Below are positions 13,682 through 24,167 of a stretch of DNA of 64,000 nt, in pieces. The stretch covers positions 86,517 to 150,516 of the forward strand of contig DIBV01000016.1 of NCBI GenBank assembly GCA_002415085.1, written 5' to 3'. Made by a program: the position numbers and the translations under genes. Each line of letters starts with the position of its first letter. Within the stretch, counting starts at the first letter, position 1. The notes beneath the pieces are model-generated. The model saw only the letters and a program-made list of their open reading frames with translations. It was not told the origin of the DNA and made no database searches. The DNA is from Arsukibacterium sp. UBA5043 (GTDB lineage: Bacteria > Pseudomonadota > Gammaproteobacteria > Enterobacterales > Alteromonadaceae).

Positions 13682-14305
13682 ATGATGAGATTACGGATTT
13701 TTTCACTGTCAGTCGTCGCCGCAGGCATGTTAGCGGGCTGTAACCCTGACCAACGCCCGGACACAGATCCGCTTCCTGACACAATGCCGGCCAGTGATGC
13801 CGCGCCCTTAGCCGAGCAGCCACGCTCACCCGCCAATGCAAACACCGACAGTAAAACGCTGATTGTTTATATGAATCGCGTTACAACAGATGAAGTTGGC
13901 GCCAGTGCAGGCACAATAACCGTTACCCAGCGTGGTGATGATTTGGTTTTCAGCCCTAACCTGATGGGCCTGAATCCCGGTAAGCATGGCTTTCATATCC
14001 ACCAGAATCCAAGCTGTGAACCTGAAGTAAAAGACGGTAAAAAGATTGCAGCCGCCGCCGCGGGTGGCCATTATGATCCAACGGATACCGGTCAGCACAC
14101 TGGCCCTGATGGAAACGGTCATAAAGGCGATTTGCCGATGCTGGTAGTTGATGATATGGGCGCTCAGCAGGATGTTACTATGCCGGGTTTAACGCTTAAC
14201 GATCTGCAAAATCGAGCGCTGGTAGTACATCAGGGCCAGGACGACTATTCGACTAACCCTGCTGGCGATAGCGGGCCACGTATTGCCTGTGGCGTTATTG
14301 ATTAA
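13682..14305 (+). CDS. sodC: Cu,Zn superoxide dismutase, predicted lipoprotein
   Basis: SodC converts superoxide to hydrogen peroxide and oxygen in the periplasm. The 207-aa protein has a lipoprotein signal peptide ending in MLAGC, a Pro/Asp-rich spacer (about 20-58) and a SodC domain (about 60-207). Copper and zinc ligands lie in HGFHIHQ, GGHYDP, GHKGDLP and LVVHQG; the disulfide cysteines are in PSCE and RIACG. The start at 13682 is chosen because AGAAGGAG lies 7 nt upstream and it opens the signal peptide; the frame continues further upstream without meaning. It is divergent from chaB. Confidence 0.94.
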   Translation: MMRLRIFSLSVVAAGMLAGCNPDQRPDTDPLPDTMPASDAAPLAEQPRSPANANTDSKTLIVYMNRVTTDEVGASAGTITVTQRGDDLVFSPNLMGLNPGKHGFHIHQNPSCEPEVKDGKKIAAAAAGGHYDPTDTGQHTGPDGNGHKGDLPMLVVDDMGAQQDVTMPGLTLNDLQNRALVVHQGQDDYSTNPAGDSGPRIACGVID

Positions 14306-14363
14306 TCAGCAATATTTACAACTGAGCACGGTAATAATTACCATAAAACCGGTTGGCAGCGCC

Positions 14364-15923
14364 TTACTTGATCAGAAGCTGCCAGCCAGCCAACTGTTGG
14401 TATTGTACTTCCTGCTCTAATTCAGCCCGCATCAACGGATGCTGTTCCAGCCAGTTCGCCGGCATATGCAAGTTCAGCGTTTCTGCTTTGGTGGTTATCC
14501 TGACTGCAGGCAGTACTTCGTGGCGGCGACGCATTGATAAGATTACCGCCAGACGCAAGATACGGGTCAGCCTTACTGTTAGCAGAACGGAGGTCATGGT
14601 TTGACGGGCAATCACTTCCCGGCTAATGTCGGCACGATGATTATGCACCAGCGCCATCACCAGCTGTTGCTGGGCCCGGGTAAAACCAGGTAAATCAGAA
14701 TGGTTAATAATATAAGCACCGTGATGATGGTGGTTTTTATACTCTATCAGTAAGCCAAGCTCGTGCAGGAGTGCTCCCGAGCGTAACATGCTCAGCCCTT
14801 CAAATTTGTCGACATCCCAGCGGCTTTGCAATTGGCCAGCCAATTCCACCGCCATATCTGCTACCCTTTCAGCATGGCGCTGATCGATAAAGTAGCGCAC
14901 CATTAAACTACTGACGGTGCGGTTACGCACATTGCTATGTTGCAGCTGTGGTAACATGCTGTACAACACACCTTCACGCAGGGCGCCACCCGATAACGTC
15001 ATGCCGTCAATATGTAATACCCGGAACAACGCGATTAAAATAGCTAAACCGGACGAAAAAACCTGCTTACGCTCCTGCGCCAGGCCGATTATATTCAGTT
15101 GCATAATCGGGCCACATGCCATGGCCTGCTGCATAATATCTTCCAGCTTTCTCAGGGTAATCACTTCATCTTTGCCCTGAGCCACCAGAATTTCCTGAAT
15201 GGCCTGCACGGTACCAGAGGCGCCTACGGCTATTTGCCAGCCTTTGGCCAGAAAGTCATTACTGATGGTTTGCACTTGCAGGACAGCAGCATCAATTGCC
15301 TGATTAAAATTGTCTTCACTTAATTCGCCATCGCCGAAATAGCGCTCCAGATAAGTGACACAGCCCATATTGAGGCTGGCCAGCAATTCAGGAGCATAGC
15401 CGCGCCCCACCACCACTTCAGTGCTGGCGCCGCCAATATCAATCACTAACCGGTTGGAGTCACAATTTGAGGTATGGGCCACGCCCAGATAGATAATCCG
15501 CGCTTCATCGGCACCGCTGATCACCCGGACTTTCTGGCCCAGAATAACTTCAGCTTCTTTCAGGAAGGTTTTAACATTCTGCGCCAACCGCAGCGTAGCG
15601 GTGCCAACAATCCGGATATTTGCCGCCGGTATATCCTGTAACCGCTCTGCAAATAACGCCAGGCATTCCCAGCCACGCTTCATGGCTTTACGGCTGAGCA
15701 CCAGATTATCGTTTAAACCGGCCGCCAGGCGAACTTTGCGTTTTACCCGGCCTATCACCTGCACAGAACCGCCCACCACTTTTACCATCAGCATATGGAA
15801 GCTGTTAGAGCCCAGATCAATCACCGCATAGATATCACTATGCGGTGACGTGTCGCCAGAATGGTCCGCCGTTACCGGCGGCACAGGGTTAACGGGGGCG
15901 GCTGCGGGGATTTCTTGGGCCAT
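14364..15923 (-). CDS. gppA: GppA/Ppx-type pppGpp or polyphosphate phosphohydrolase
   Basis: The protein belongs to the Ppx/GppA exopolyphosphatase family and probably converts pppGpp to ppGpp and/or degrades polyphosphate. The ASKHA phosphate loops [13 protein letters not shown] and [14 protein letters not shown] are intact, followed by a helical HD-like C-terminal domain containing [18 protein letters not shown]. The start is uncertain: the ATG at 15923 overlaps rhlB by 35 bp, while a GTG at 15959 overlaps by 71 bp. Both leave a 30-40-residue Pro/Ala-rich extension before the first loop. The rhlB-gppA order is conserved in enterics and supports gppA over ppx. Confidence 0.88.
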   Translation of the reverse strand: MAQEIPAAAPVNPVPPVTADHSGDTSPHSDIYAVIDLGSNSFHMLMVKVVGGSVQVIGRVKRKVRLAAGLNDNLVLSRKAMKRGWECLALFAERLQDIPAANIRIVGTATLRLAQNVKTFLKEAEVILGQKVRVISGADEARIIYLGVAHTSNCDSNRLVIDIGGASTEVVVGRGYAPELLASLNMGCVTYLERYFGDGELSEDNFNQAIDAAVLQVQTISNDFLAKGWQIAVGASGTVQAIQEILVAQGKDEVITLRKLEDIMQQAMACGPIMQLNIIGLAQERKQVFSSGLAILIALFRVLHIDGMTLSGGALREGVLYSMLPQLQHSNVRNRTVSSLMVRYFIDQRHAERVADMAVELAGQLQSRWDVDKFEGLSMLRSGALLHELGLLIEYKNHHHHGAYIINHSDLPGFTRAQQQLVMALVHNHRADISREVIARQTMTSVLLTVRLTRILRLAVILSMRRRHEVLPAVRITTKAETLNLHMPANWLEQHPLMRAELEQEVQYQQLAGWQLLIK

Positions 15924-17175
15924 TGCTGCTGCGTCCACTGTTGCCACGGCCAGGGCCACTACGAGCCTGACCCGGGCGGCGACGTACCCGTGGTTTCGGT
16001 ACGGTTAAATCGTCAAGCAAGGCAGTAGCATCATACTGAGTTAGCGCTATAGTGTGTTTAATATAGTCTTCAATAGCAGTTAAATTCAGGGCATAACGCT
16101 CACAGGCAAAGCTAATCGCTTTGCCGCTTTCACCGGCACGGCCAGTACGACCAATCCGGTGTACGTAGTCTTCACAATCGTCGGGTAAGTCGAAATTGAA
16201 AACATGGCTGACTTTAGGAATATGTAAACCCCGGGCGGCAACATCGGTTGCGACCAGAATATCCAGTTTGCCGGTGGTAAAATCATCCAGAATTTTCAGC
16301 CGTTTTTTCTGAATTACATCGCCTGTCAGCATGCCAACCCGGTGGCCATCGGCCTCCAGCCAGGCATAAACATCTTCACAGGCGTGCTTAGTGTTAGCAA
16401 ACACAATGGCTTTATCAGGCCAGTCTTCTTCCATCAGCGTCAATAGCAACTTCATTTTATGCTCATGCGCCGGGTAAAACAGCTCTTCACTAATCTGGCT
16501 ACCGGTCATCTCATCCGGCGCGACGTGAATATGCACTGGCTCGTTCATTTTTTCAAACGCCAGCTCCTGCACCTTGTACGATAAGGTGGCAGAAAATAAT
16601 AAACTTAACCGTTCCGTCGCCGGCGGCATCCGGTTAAACATAAAACGAATGTCTTTTATAAAGCCTAAGTCAAACATCCGGTCTGCTTCATCCAGTACAA
16701 CAACCTGAATTTGATCAAGCTCATACAAGCCCTGTTTAAGGTAATCTATCAGCCGGCCAGTAGTGCCAATCAGAATATCTACGCCTTGTTGCAATAATTG
16801 GCGTTGAGTATCGTAACCTTCACCCCCATATATTAAGCCAAGACGTAAATTGGTTTTCTGAGCCAGCATTACTGCATCGTTATGGATCTGCACAGCCAGT
16901 TCCCGCGTAGGAGCCATAATAATGGCACGTGGCTGTCCTGAACCTTTTGGTTCATGGTTTAGCAAGTAATGAAAAGTTGCTGTTAAAAAAGCCAGGGTTT
17001 TTCCGGTGCCGGTTTGGGCCTGACCCGCTATATCTTTACCTGCAAGCGCCAGGGGTAAACACTGAGCTTGAATTGGCGTACAATAGCTGTAACCTTGCGC
17101 CGCTAAAGCGTCAAGAACCTGTGGTGCCAATGCGAAATCGGCAAATTTATGTGAGGTTAAGTGAGTTTTATTCAT
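15889..17175 (-). CDS. rhlB: ATP-dependent RNA helicase RhlB
   Basis: RhlB is the DEAD-box helicase associated with the RNA degradosome and mRNA turnover. The 428-aa protein shows the Q motif region, AQTGTGKT (motif I), PTRELA (Ia), [11 protein letters not shown] (II), SAT (III) and [10 protein letters not shown] (VI), then a basic Arg/Gly/Pro-rich tail of about 35 residues typical of RNA binding. It is divergent from trxA with about 100 bp between starts. The 3' end overlaps gppA. Confidence 0.95.
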   Translation of the reverse strand: MNKTHLTSHKFADFALAPQVLDALAAQGYSYCTPIQAQCLPLALAGKDIAGQAQTGTGKTLAFLTATFHYLLNHEPKGSGQPRAIIMAPTRELAVQIHNDAVMLAQKTNLRLGLIYGGEGYDTQRQLLQQGVDILIGTTGRLIDYLKQGLYELDQIQVVVLDEADRMFDLGFIKDIRFMFNRMPPATERLSLLFSATLSYKVQELAFEKMNEPVHIHVAPDEMTGSQISEELFYPAHEHKMKLLLTLMEEDWPDKAIVFANTKHACEDVYAWLEADGHRVGMLTGDVIQKKRLKILDDFTTGKLDILVATDVAARGLHIPKVSHVFNFDLPDDCEDYVHRIGRTGRAGESGKAISFACERYALNLTAIEDYIKHTIALTQYDATALLDDLTVPKPRVRRRPGQARSGPGRGNSGRSSNGPRNPRSRPR

Positions 17176-17276
17176 ACCTGCCTAGCATAACTGTTACGCT
17201 TGCAATAAGAAACAGCCACGTTTAAATTGATAACACATTTTTGCAGTGTAACTGCACAGCCTGAACGGAGAAATAG

Positions 17277-17603
17277 ATGAGCGAACAAATTTTACAGGTT
17301 TCTGACGACAGTTTTGAAACTGATGTTTTAAAAGCCGAAGCGCCGGTACTGGTCGACTTCTGGGCAGAATGGTGTGGCCCTTGTAAAATGATCGCACCGA
17401 TTCTGGAAGACGTTGCGGCAGAATACAGCGGCAAAGTCAGTATTGCTAAAGTAAATATTGACCAAAACCCGAATACCCCGCCAAAATTTGGTATTCGTGG
17501 TATTCCAACTTTACTGTTGTTTAAGAATGGTCAGGTTGCCGCGACCAAAGTTGGCGCGCTATCAAAAACGCAATTAAAAGAGTTTTTAGATAGCAATATC
17601 TGA
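17277..17603 (+). CDS. trxA: Thioredoxin 1
   Basis: TrxA is the general cytoplasmic protein disulfide reductase. The 108-aa protein has the WCGPC active site, the buried Asp in VDFWAEW, and the cis-proline in GIPTLLLF, all as in E. coli thioredoxin. The ATG has a GGAG site. It is monocistronic by appearance, with a strong terminator immediately downstream, and lies upstream of rho as in many Gammaproteobacteria. Confidence 0.97.
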   Translation: MSEQILQVSDDSFETDVLKAEAPVLVDFWAEWCGPCKMIAPILEDVAAEYSGKVSIAKVNIDQNPNTPPKFGIRGIPTLLLFKNGQVAATKVGALSKTQLKEFLDSNI

Positions 17604-17612
17604 AAATGACTG

Positions 17613-17639
17613 AAAAGGCGTATTTTTGTACGCCTTTTT
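17613..17639 (+). terminator. Rho-independent terminator after trxA
   Basis: A perfect 10-bp stem AAAAGGCGTA/TACGCCTTTT encloses a TTTTTG loop and runs into a T tract, starting 9 bp after the trxA stop. This is a classic intrinsic terminator and separates trxA from rho. Confidence 0.92.
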
Positions 17640-17794
17640 GCTGTTGCCCGCTGGACGTGCCAAACATCTGCTGCTATTGTGTGGCTAAGCAAATATCTTA
17701 AACCACGCTTGTCTGTCGAATAAACCAACTTCCAAACCTTTGTTATCGAGCCGATAAGCATTTTCTGTTTTTACCAACAAGAACCCATCAAACT

Positions 17795-19060
17795 ATGCAT
17801 TTAACAGAACTGAAACTGAAACCAATTAGCGAACTGGTTGATTTGGCCGAGTCCATGGGCCAGGAAAACATGGCCCGCCTGCGTAAACAAGACATTATCT
17901 TCGCAATATTAAAAGCCCACGCTAAAAACGGTGAAGAAATTTTCGGCGCAGGGGTATTGGAAATTCTGCAGGATGGTTTTGGTTTCTTACGTTCGTCTGA
18001 CAGCTCTTACTTAGCTGGTCCGGATGATATTTACGTATCACCCAGCCAGATCCGCCGCTTTAACCTGCGTACCGGTGACAGCATTTCTGGTTTAATTAGG
18101 CCACCGAAAGAAGGTGAGCGCTATTTTGCGCTGCTAAAAGTTAATGAAGTTAACTTCGGCCGGCCAGAACAGGCCCGCAATAAGATTTTATTCGAAAACT
18201 TAACCGCCCTGCATGCCAATTCGCGGCTGCGGATGGAGCGCGGTAACGGTAGCCGGGAAGATATTACCGCCCGGGTACTGGATTTAGCCTCTCCAATCGG
18301 CCGTGGCCAGCGTGGTTTAATTGTCGCACCGCCGAAAGCCGGTAAAACGATTTTGCTGCAAAATATCGCCCAGTCTATTGCCGCTAACCATCCTGAATGT
18401 GTATTGATGGTATTGTTGATTGACGAGCGCCCGGAAGAAGTAACGGAAATGCAGCGGCTGGTAAAAGGTGAAGTTATTGCCTCAACCTTCGACGAACCTG
18501 CAAGTCGCCATGTTCAGGTAGCTGAAATGGTGATTGAAAAAGCCAAACGACTGGTCGAACACAAAAAAGACGTGATTATCCTGCTCGACTCTATTACCCG
18601 CTTAGCCCGGGCTTATAACACTGTTATTCCAAGCTCTGGCAAAGTGCTTACCGGTGGTGTCGATGCCAATGCTCTGCATAAGCCGAAGCGTTTCTTTGGT
18701 GCCGCCCGTAACGTAGAAGAAGGCGGCAGCTTAACCATTATCGCTACCGCGCTGGTGGATACCGGTTCGAAAATGGACGAAGTCATTTACGAAGAATTTA
18801 AAGGCACCGGCAACATGGAGCTGCATTTATCACGCAAAATTGCTGAACGCCGCATTTTCCCGGCTATTGACTTTAACCGTTCAGGTACCCGTCGTGAAGA
18901 GCTGCTGGCGTCGCCGGAAGAGCTGCAAAAAATGTGGATCCTGCGCAAAATCCTGCACCCGATGGACGAAAGCGACTGTATGGAGTTTTTAATCGATAAG
19001 TTATCGATGACCAAAACCAACGATGAGTTTTTCGACTCGATGAAACGGCAAAAATCATAA
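17795..19060 (+). CDS. rho: Transcription termination factor Rho
   Basis: Rho is the hexameric RNA-dependent ATPase that terminates transcription. The 421-aa protein carries the N-terminal RNA-binding domain with DGFGFLRS and the [19 protein letters not shown] stretch, the Walker A segment APPKAGKT, Walker [17 protein letters not shown], the Q loop and the [11 protein letters not shown] region. It follows E. coli Rho nearly residue for residue from memory. About 155 bp of leader follows the trxA terminator, long enough for the usual autogenous control, though no specific site is evident. Confidence 0.98.
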   Translation: MHLTELKLKPISELVDLAESMGQENMARLRKQDIIFAILKAHAKNGEEIFGAGVLEILQDGFGFLRSSDSSYLAGPDDIYVSPSQIRRFNLRTGDSISGLIRPPKEGERYFALLKVNEVNFGRPEQARNKILFENLTALHANSRLRMERGNGSREDITARVLDLASPIGRGQRGLIVAPPKAGKTILLQNIAQSIAANHPECVLMVLLIDERPEEVTEMQRLVKGEVIASTFDEPASRHVQVAEMVIEKAKRLVEHKKDVIILLDSITRLARAYNTVIPSSGKVLTGGVDANALHKPKRFFGAARNVEEGGSLTIIATALVDTGSKMDEVIYEEFKGTGNMELHLSRKIAERRIFPAIDFNRSGTRREELLASPEELQKMWILRKILHPMDESDCMEFLIDKLSMTKTNDEFFDSMKRQKS

Positions 19061-19065
19061 CGCTT

Positions 19066-19092
19066 AAAACCGGCCTTCGCGCCGGTTTTTTT
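19066..19092 (+). terminator. Rho-independent terminator after rho
   Basis: AAAACCGGC/GCCGGTTTT forms a 9-bp stem with a CTTCGC loop, followed by a T run. It begins 5 bp after the rho stop codon. Confidence 0.92.
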
Positions 19093-19140
19093 ATCGCTGC
19101 AATAAAGTACCCGGTTTTGTAATAACCTAAGGACAAAGCA

Positions 19141-20436
19141 ATGACACCCCCTCGCATCGTAGTTATTGGCGGTGGTGCCGGCGGCCTGGAACTGGCTACC
19201 CGGCTGGGCAATAAACTGGGCCGGAGAAAACGCGCCCATATCACGCTGGTTGATCGTAACCATACCCATATCTGGAAACCGCTGCTGCATGAAGTCGCTA
19301 CCGGCACCCTCGATGTCGAAATTGACCAGCTGAGTTACCGGGCCCACGCCGCCAGTCATGGTTTTGAGTTTCAGTTAGGCAAATTTACCGATATTAATCG
19401 CGAGCAACGCACGATTACCCTGGCAGCCATTGCCTCTGCAGACGGCGAACAATTACTGGCCGAGCGTACGCTTAAGTATGATTACCTGGTGTTAGCCATC
19501 GGTAGTATATCCAATCACTTTAATACCCCGGGTGTGGCAGAGCATTGTATTTTTCTGGACAGTCCGGCGCAGGCACATCGTTTTCAACGCCGCTTACTTG
19601 ATGCCTATCTGAAGCTGAACTCACCGGAGCACCCAAAAGACAAACTGAATATCGCGATTGTTGGCGGCGGTGCCACCGGTGTGGAACTCGCTGCCGAGCT
19701 TTTCCATGCAGCAGCAGAGCTGAATTTATACGGATTTGCTGATTTACGCTCAGAGCGTTTAAATATTCATCTGGTGGAAGCCGGGCCTCGTATTTTACCG
19801 GCTTTGCCTGAGCGTATTGCCAGTGCAGCTCATAAAGAGCTGCTAAAGCTTGGCGTCGACGTGCGGGTTAATACCCGGGTCACCGCCGCTGATTGTCATG
19901 GCTTGCAATTAGGCGACGAGCAACTGGATGCCGAACTAATGGTTTGGGCTGCCGGCATCAAGGCAGCTGATTTTATGCAGGGGCTGGCGGGGCTGGAAAG
20001 TAACCGGCTCAATCAGCTGGTGGTAAACCCCATGCTGCAAAGCAGCCGTGACCCCAGCATTTATGTGATTGGTGATTGTGCCGCCTGCCCGTTGGCCGAC
20101 GGTAAATGGGTACCGCCGCGGGCTCAGTCAGCACATCAAATGGCTAGCCTGGTCGCGAAAAACCTGATCGCCTCCCTGAACGACAAGCCCTTGCATACCT
20201 TCCAATACAAAGATCATGGCTCACTAATCTCTTTAAGCCGGTTTGGTACCGTAGGCAGTTTAATGGGTAACCTGATAGGAGGGGCGATGATGATTGAAGG
20301 CCGGATTGCCCGACTAGCTTATATCTCGTTGTACCGGATGCACCAGGTTGCTTTGCACGGCTGGCTGAAAATGCTGGTTATTTCACTCGTTGCCCGCATT
20401 AACCGCATCGTCCGACCACGGCTTAAATTGCACTAG
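19141..20436 (+). CDS. ndh: Type II NADH:quinone oxidoreductase
   Basis: NDH-2 is a non-pumping flavoprotein that passes electrons from NADH to quinone at the inner membrane face. The 431-aa protein has the FAD-binding Rossmann motif [13 protein letters not shown] at the N-terminus, the NADH-binding [17 protein letters not shown] in the middle, the FAD-contacting YVIGDCAA segment, and a C-terminal amphipathic region (about 385-425) for membrane attachment. It is flanked by terminators on both sides and so is probably monocistronic. Confidence 0.93.
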   Translation: MTPPRIVVIGGGAGGLELATRLGNKLGRRKRAHITLVDRNHTHIWKPLLHEVATGTLDVEIDQLSYRAHAASHGFEFQLGKFTDINREQRTITLAAIASADGEQLLAERTLKYDYLVLAIGSISNHFNTPGVAEHCIFLDSPAQAHRFQRRLLDAYLKLNSPEHPKDKLNIAIVGGGATGVELAAELFHAAAELNLYGFADLRSERLNIHLVEAGPRILPALPERIASAAHKELLKLGVDVRVNTRVTAADCHGLQLGDEQLDAELMVWAAGIKAADFMQGLAGLESNRLNQLVVNPMLQSSRDPSIYVIGDCAACPLADGKWVPPRAQSAHQMASLVAKNLIASLNDKPLHTFQYKDHGSLISLSRFGTVGSLMGNLIGGAMMIEGRIARLAYISLYRMHQVALHGWLKMLVISLVARINRIVRPRLKLH

Positions 20437-20447
20437 CGGCCGTTACT

Positions 20448-20477
20448 GCAAAGGGCCTGTTTTAACAGGCCCTTTGC
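20448..20477. terminator. Bidirectional terminator between ndh and deoA
   Basis: GCAAAGGGCCTGTT is followed at once by its inverted copy AACAGGCCCTTTGC with two T residues between, a 14-bp near-perfect palindrome in the gap between the converging ndh and deoA genes. The arm order allows it to act on both strands, although the terminal T tracts are short. Confidence 0.75.
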
Positions 20478-20493
20478 TAACGCCAGGTTATCT

Positions 20494-21810
20494 TTAACCA
20501 ATCGTATGGTGAACCAGAACTGATTTTTCTGAAGTTTCAACGTCAATACTCAGTGCCTGCAGGTATTCGTTGCGGGCAGTTTCAGCCGCTGCTGCGCTGG
20601 CTGCATGAACGGTCGCCAGCCTGTCGCCCTGCTTAACCTTGCTACCTGTTGCCATAATATGGCTAAAGCCCACCGCCGGGTTAATTTGCTGGCTGGGATG
20701 AGACCGCCCACCGCCTAAGCGAACCACCGCCATCCCCAGGCCAACGGTATTGTGATAATTTACATATCCTGGTTGCGTCGCAACAATATCCTGCACTACG
20801 GGAGCGCTGGCTAAATACTGCTGCGGCTTTTCCAGCAAGTCTGCCGGACCGCCAAGCTCTGCCACCATTTTGCTGAATATTTCTGCTGCTTTGCCCGAAC
20901 TTAAGCTTTGCTCCAGTGCCGCTATTGCCGAGGCTTTATCAGCATGCAGGCCACCCAGCATCAGCATATTGGCGCCAAGCTCCAACGTGAGTTGGTGCAG
21001 TCTTGGCTCGCGGTATTTACCTGTTAAATAATCCAGAGTTTCAATAACTTCCAGCGCATTGCCCGCTGTGCTGCCTAAAATCTGGTTCATGTCGCTGATT
21101 AAAGCCCGGGTGGCAACACCGGCACCGGTGGCGGTATTAACTATACTGGTTGCTAAGGCACTGGCATCATTGGCAGTGGCCATAATGGCGCCATTACCGA
21201 CTTTGACATCCATCACCAGCGCATCGAGACCTTCAGATAATTTTTTCGATAAAATAGAGGCGGTGATCAGCGGGATAGATTCTACCGTGGCGGTAACGTC
21301 GCGAATACCGTACAAGCGACGATCTGCCGGCGCTAATTCACTGCTCTGACCAACAATCACACAGCCCAGCTGCGGCAATAATTGCTCAATCCGGCTTAAA
21401 CTCTGGGTACAGCTATAGCCTGGTATACTTTCCAGTTTATCTACCGTGCCGCCGGTATGGCCAAGGCCGCGTCCGGCAATACTTGGCATAAAGGCGCCAC
21501 AAGCAGCGACCATCGGTGCCAGCATCAGGGTGACTTTATCACCGACGCCGCCGGTACTGTGCTTATCCACTACCGGGCCATTTACGCGCCCCTGCCAGTT
21601 AAGCACCGTGCCGGAATCGCGCATGGCTAATGTCAGTTCGACAATTTCACTTACCGCCATCCCATTTAAATAAATGGCCATCGCCAGTGCTGCTGCCTGG
21701 CTGTCACTGAAGCTATCATCTGTTAAGCCCTGAACGAACTGGCGGATCTCGGCATGACTTAACGGCTTGCCGTTACGTTTGGTTTTAATAATTTCCTGAG
21801 GAATAGCCAT
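20494..21810 (-). CDS. deoA: Thymidine phosphorylase
   Basis: DeoA cleaves thymidine with phosphate to thymine and deoxyribose 1-phosphate in pyrimidine salvage. The 438-aa protein contains the family signature SGTVLNW, the phosphate and nucleoside site VDKHSTGGVGDKVTL and GRGLGHTGGTVDKLESI, and the C-terminal alpha/beta domain. It begins 2 bp after the cdd stop, so the two salvage enzymes form an operon. No deoC, deoB or deoD is adjacent. Confidence 0.96.
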   Translation of the reverse strand: MAIPQEIIKTKRNGKPLSHAEIRQFVQGLTDDSFSDSQAAALAMAIYLNGMAVSEIVELTLAMRDSGTVLNWQGRVNGPVVDKHSTGGVGDKVTLMLAPMVAACGAFMPSIAGRGLGHTGGTVDKLESIPGYSCTQSLSRIEQLLPQLGCVIVGQSSELAPADRRLYGIRDVTATVESIPLITASILSKKLSEGLDALVMDVKVGNGAIMATANDASALATSIVNTATGAGVATRALISDMNQILGSTAGNALEVIETLDYLTGKYREPRLHQLTLELGANMLMLGGLHADKASAIAALEQSLSSGKAAEIFSKMVAELGGPADLLEKPQQYLASAPVVQDIVATQPGYVNYHNTVGLGMAVVRLGGGRSHPSQQINPAVGFSHIMATGSKVKQGDRLATVHAASAAAAETARNEYLQALSIDVETSEKSVLVHHTIG

Positions 21811-21812
21811 AA

Positions 21813-22244
21813 TTAACTGTCCTTACTGATTTTTTCGCTGGCAGCCAGATAAGTAGGGGTAAAAGCATCGGGTAACAATTGCTGCAGGTTCCAGCTTTGC
21901 TGCTGGCCTAAATGGTTGCTACTGGCAATAGGCGCATCCGGCATGAAAAATTCGGCAATTATCTGACGGCATATACCGCAAGGGGGGGTCAGCTTAGCTT
22001 GCGGGGTATACACCAGCAACGCGACAAATTTGCGTTCACCAGCCACTACCGCTGCGGCGATGGCATTACGCTCGGCACAAACAGTGCCGCCGTAGGAGGC
22101 ATTTTCGACATTACAACCAGCATAAATCTGGCCACTTTCGGCCTGTACAGCCACACCAACCGGAAACTGACTATAGGGAGCATAGGCCTGCTCAGAGGCC
22201 GCTTTGGCGGCAGCATTCAGTGCTGCCCAATTAATTGCTGTCAC
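21813..22244 (-). CDS. cdd: Cytidine deaminase
   Basis: Cdd deaminates cytidine and deoxycytidine to uridines, feeding DeoA. The 143-aa length indicates the short homotetrameric class. The zinc site motifs CAERNA and PPCGICRQ (catalytic Glu in the first, three Cys in total) and NVENASYG substrate contacts are present. The start is GTG at 22244 with an AGG 9 nt upstream. It is the first gene of the cdd-deoA pair and is divergent from a LysR-type regulator 134 bp away. Confidence 0.95.
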   Translation of the reverse strand: MTAINWAALNAAAKAASEQAYAPYSQFPVGVAVQAESGQIYAGCNVENASYGGTVCAERNAIAAAVVAGERKFVALLVYTPQAKLTPPCGICRQIIAEFFMPDAPIASSNHLGQQQSWNLQQLLPDAFTPTYLAASEKISKDS

Positions 22245-22378
22245 GCGGGATAACCTGCTAAATTACGGCCGTACAGTGTTGCCGCGAAATGGTTGCAGGT
22301 CAAGCCTGTTAATACGCTTGAGATAAAGCGAAATTAACGACATCATTACGTTGCCATTTTATTTAGGTAATACCGAAC

Positions 22379-23266
22379 ATGACAATACACACGCCACTTC
22401 GCGGCTTGCGCTGTTTTTGCGTTGCAGCAGAGTGTTTAAGTTTTAAGGAAACCGCCAAGCAGCTGTATTTAACCCCCTCAGCGGTCAGCCACCAGATAAA
22501 ACAACTGGAAGATAACTTAAACCTCAGCTTGTTTGAGCGTAAAACCCGCGCCATAGCGTTAACCGAGACCGGCAAACGCTTTTATCAGGAAGTGCAACCG
22601 CTGCTGGCCCAGCTGGCCGATACCATTGCCCAGTTCAGTCAGGTTGAACGGATGCAGGAAGTCAGCATTTCGATGCCGGAGTTTTTTGCCAGCGAACTGT
22701 TTGTACCCAAGCTTATTGGCTGGTCGGCGCAATATCCGAATATAAATTTAAAGCTGGAAACGGTGAAATCACGCCGCGACAGCCCGAAATACACTGATTT
22801 GTCTATTGTTCTATCTGGTAAAAAGCCCGAGGGTATGCAGGCTTACGATTTATTTCCAATAAGCTATGTGCCCGCCTGCAACCCCAAGCTGTATGAGCAA
22901 ATTCATGGCAAAAGTTACCGGGCGCTGGAGAAAACCCCGCTCATTCTGCATCAGGCGCGGCCACATGCCTGGCATCAGTGGGCTGAACATGTCGGCTATC
23001 ATAACTTTAAGCCAAAGCAGATTATTCAGCTCGACAGTATGTTCAGCGTGGCCCGCGCCGCTCAGCAAGGGTTAGGCGTTGCACTTATTCCACTGCCCAT
23101 CAGCCAGAGCTGGTTCAGCAGCGGCAGCCTGGTACGGCTGTTTGAACAGGAGTTGTTAAGCCGCGATCGCTATTACTTAGTGCGCCATGATGACGACGCT
23201 AACCGGCCGGAAATTCAGTTGCTGATTGACTGGGTATTAAAGAGTTTTCAGCCAGCCCACGGCTAA
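22379..23266 (+). CDS. LysR-type transcriptional regulator (GcvA-like)
   Basis: The 295-aa protein has an N-terminal winged helix-turn-helix (about residues 8-66; LSFKETAKQLYLTPSAVSHQ) and a periplasmic-binding-protein-like effector domain. The opening PLRGLRCFCVAAECLSF resembles the GcvA/AmpR subgroup. The ligand is unknown. It is divergent from cdd-deoA, which makes those genes candidate targets, but LysR regulators of pyrimidine salvage are uncommon and this is only positional. The effector domain shows no truncation. Confidence 0.9.
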   Translation: MTIHTPLRGLRCFCVAAECLSFKETAKQLYLTPSAVSHQIKQLEDNLNLSLFERKTRAIALTETGKRFYQEVQPLLAQLADTIAQFSQVERMQEVSISMPEFFASELFVPKLIGWSAQYPNINLKLETVKSRRDSPKYTDLSIVLSGKKPEGMQAYDLFPISYVPACNPKLYEQIHGKSYRALEKTPLILHQARPHAWHQWAEHVGYHNFKPKQIIQLDSMFSVARAAQQGLGVALIPLPISQSWFSSGSLVRLFEQELLSRDRYYLVRHDDDANRPEIQLLIDWVLKSFQPAHG

Positions 23267-23411
23267 AACCCGCTGCTGTTAACCGTGTTCGCATAGCAGC
23301 CTTTTATGACAGTTACAGGGCGTTCAGCGCGAAGTATAGGTGAATTTTCTTAACCTATCGGTGTGATTTATCTCGTTTGTCAGACCAGTTGCTACTGGCT
23401 AAAGTATCCCT

Positions 23412-23448
23412 GTCGCCGCAAAAACTTTCCCTACGAAAGGCCGGTGAC
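23412..23448 (+). promoter_or_regulatory. Structured 5' leader of the TPR gene
   Basis: GTCGCC and GGTGAC can pair (with one G-U) around a second stem CTTTC/GAAAG with a CCTAC loop, leaving an unpaired GCAAAAA strand. The element ends 28 bp before the TPR start codon. It superficially recalls small riboswitch folds, but I could not match it to a known class. Confidence 0.35.
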
Positions 23449-23476
23449 CCAAATTTAAACCAAGGGAGAATACGAC

Positions 23477-24001
23477 ATGACATTCACAGCCAAAAAATTT
23501 GCTACCGCCGTGGCACTGAGCGTGCTGGCCTCAAGTCCATTTCTCGCTTCAGCTGCGAGCAATGGTTACAAAATGGTGTTAATTGAAGACACCCCGGGCG
23601 TCACGACCATTCAGGCAGGTCAGTTACAGCAAGGCATCAGCGAAGTAACCAACTATCGCGGTGCTGAAGCAGACAGCTTCTCATTACACATGAGCCTGTG
23701 CGTCGCTTACAGCCGCTTAAACCAGATTGATCTGGCCCAAAGCGCCTGCAACAAGGCAGTAAGCCTGGCACAAACTACCCCGGCATTACCAACCGACGCC
23801 AAACGCGAAATGCGTGCCCTGGCTTACAGCAACCGCGGTGTAATGCACGTACTGGCCAGCGACAAAGTCGCTGCGCTGGAAGATTTTAAACGCGCAGTAT
23901 CGTTAAATACCAACGATATTAACCAGCACAACCTGGCACGCTTAACCGCCGATATTAATGGCGTTGAAACCAATCAAATCGCGTATAACAGCGCTGAATA
24001 A
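23477..24001 (+). CDS. Secreted TPR-repeat protein
   Basis: The 174-aa protein has a Sec signal peptide (cleavage after about residue 26, SAASNG) and then a short region before two tetratricopeptide-like repeats (about 70-97 and 112-145; YSNRGVMHVLASDKVAALEDFKRAVSLN is a good match to the TPR pattern). Such proteins act as periplasmic protein-binding scaffolds; the partner is unknown. A GGGAGA site precedes the ATG. It is bounded by its own structured leader and a strong terminator, so it is a single-gene unit. Confidence 0.87.
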   Translation: MTFTAKKFATAVALSVLASSPFLASAASNGYKMVLIEDTPGVTTIQAGQLQQGISEVTNYRGAEADSFSLHMSLCVAYSRLNQIDLAQSACNKAVSLAQTTPALPTDAKREMRALAYSNRGVMHVLASDKVAALEDFKRAVSLNTNDINQHNLARLTADINGVETNQIAYNSAE

Positions 24002-24064
24002 GCTGTTTTAAGCGAAAACTGTTTTAACTGTAACAAGTTTTACCCCGTTTTACCCTCGTCCTTT

Positions 24065-24092
24065 GCCCGGTTAATTTAACCGGGCTTTTTTT
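24065..24092 (+). terminator. Rho-independent terminator after the TPR gene
   Basis: GCCCGGTT/AACCGGGC forms an 8-bp stem (extendable by AA/TT) followed by seven T residues. Confidence 0.92.
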
Positions 24093-24167
24093 ATTTTTAT
24101 GATCGTAGCTGTGTTGTACCTGATTGAATAGTCAGGCGTATGTTTCATGATACGCAATAAATTAAAG

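Noticed and set aside
23412-23448. Cyclic di-GMP (GEMM) riboswitch before the TPR gene
   Set aside because: A GCAAAA strand and a GAAAG segment are present, but the conserved GACGCAAAGC core and its second stem are not.
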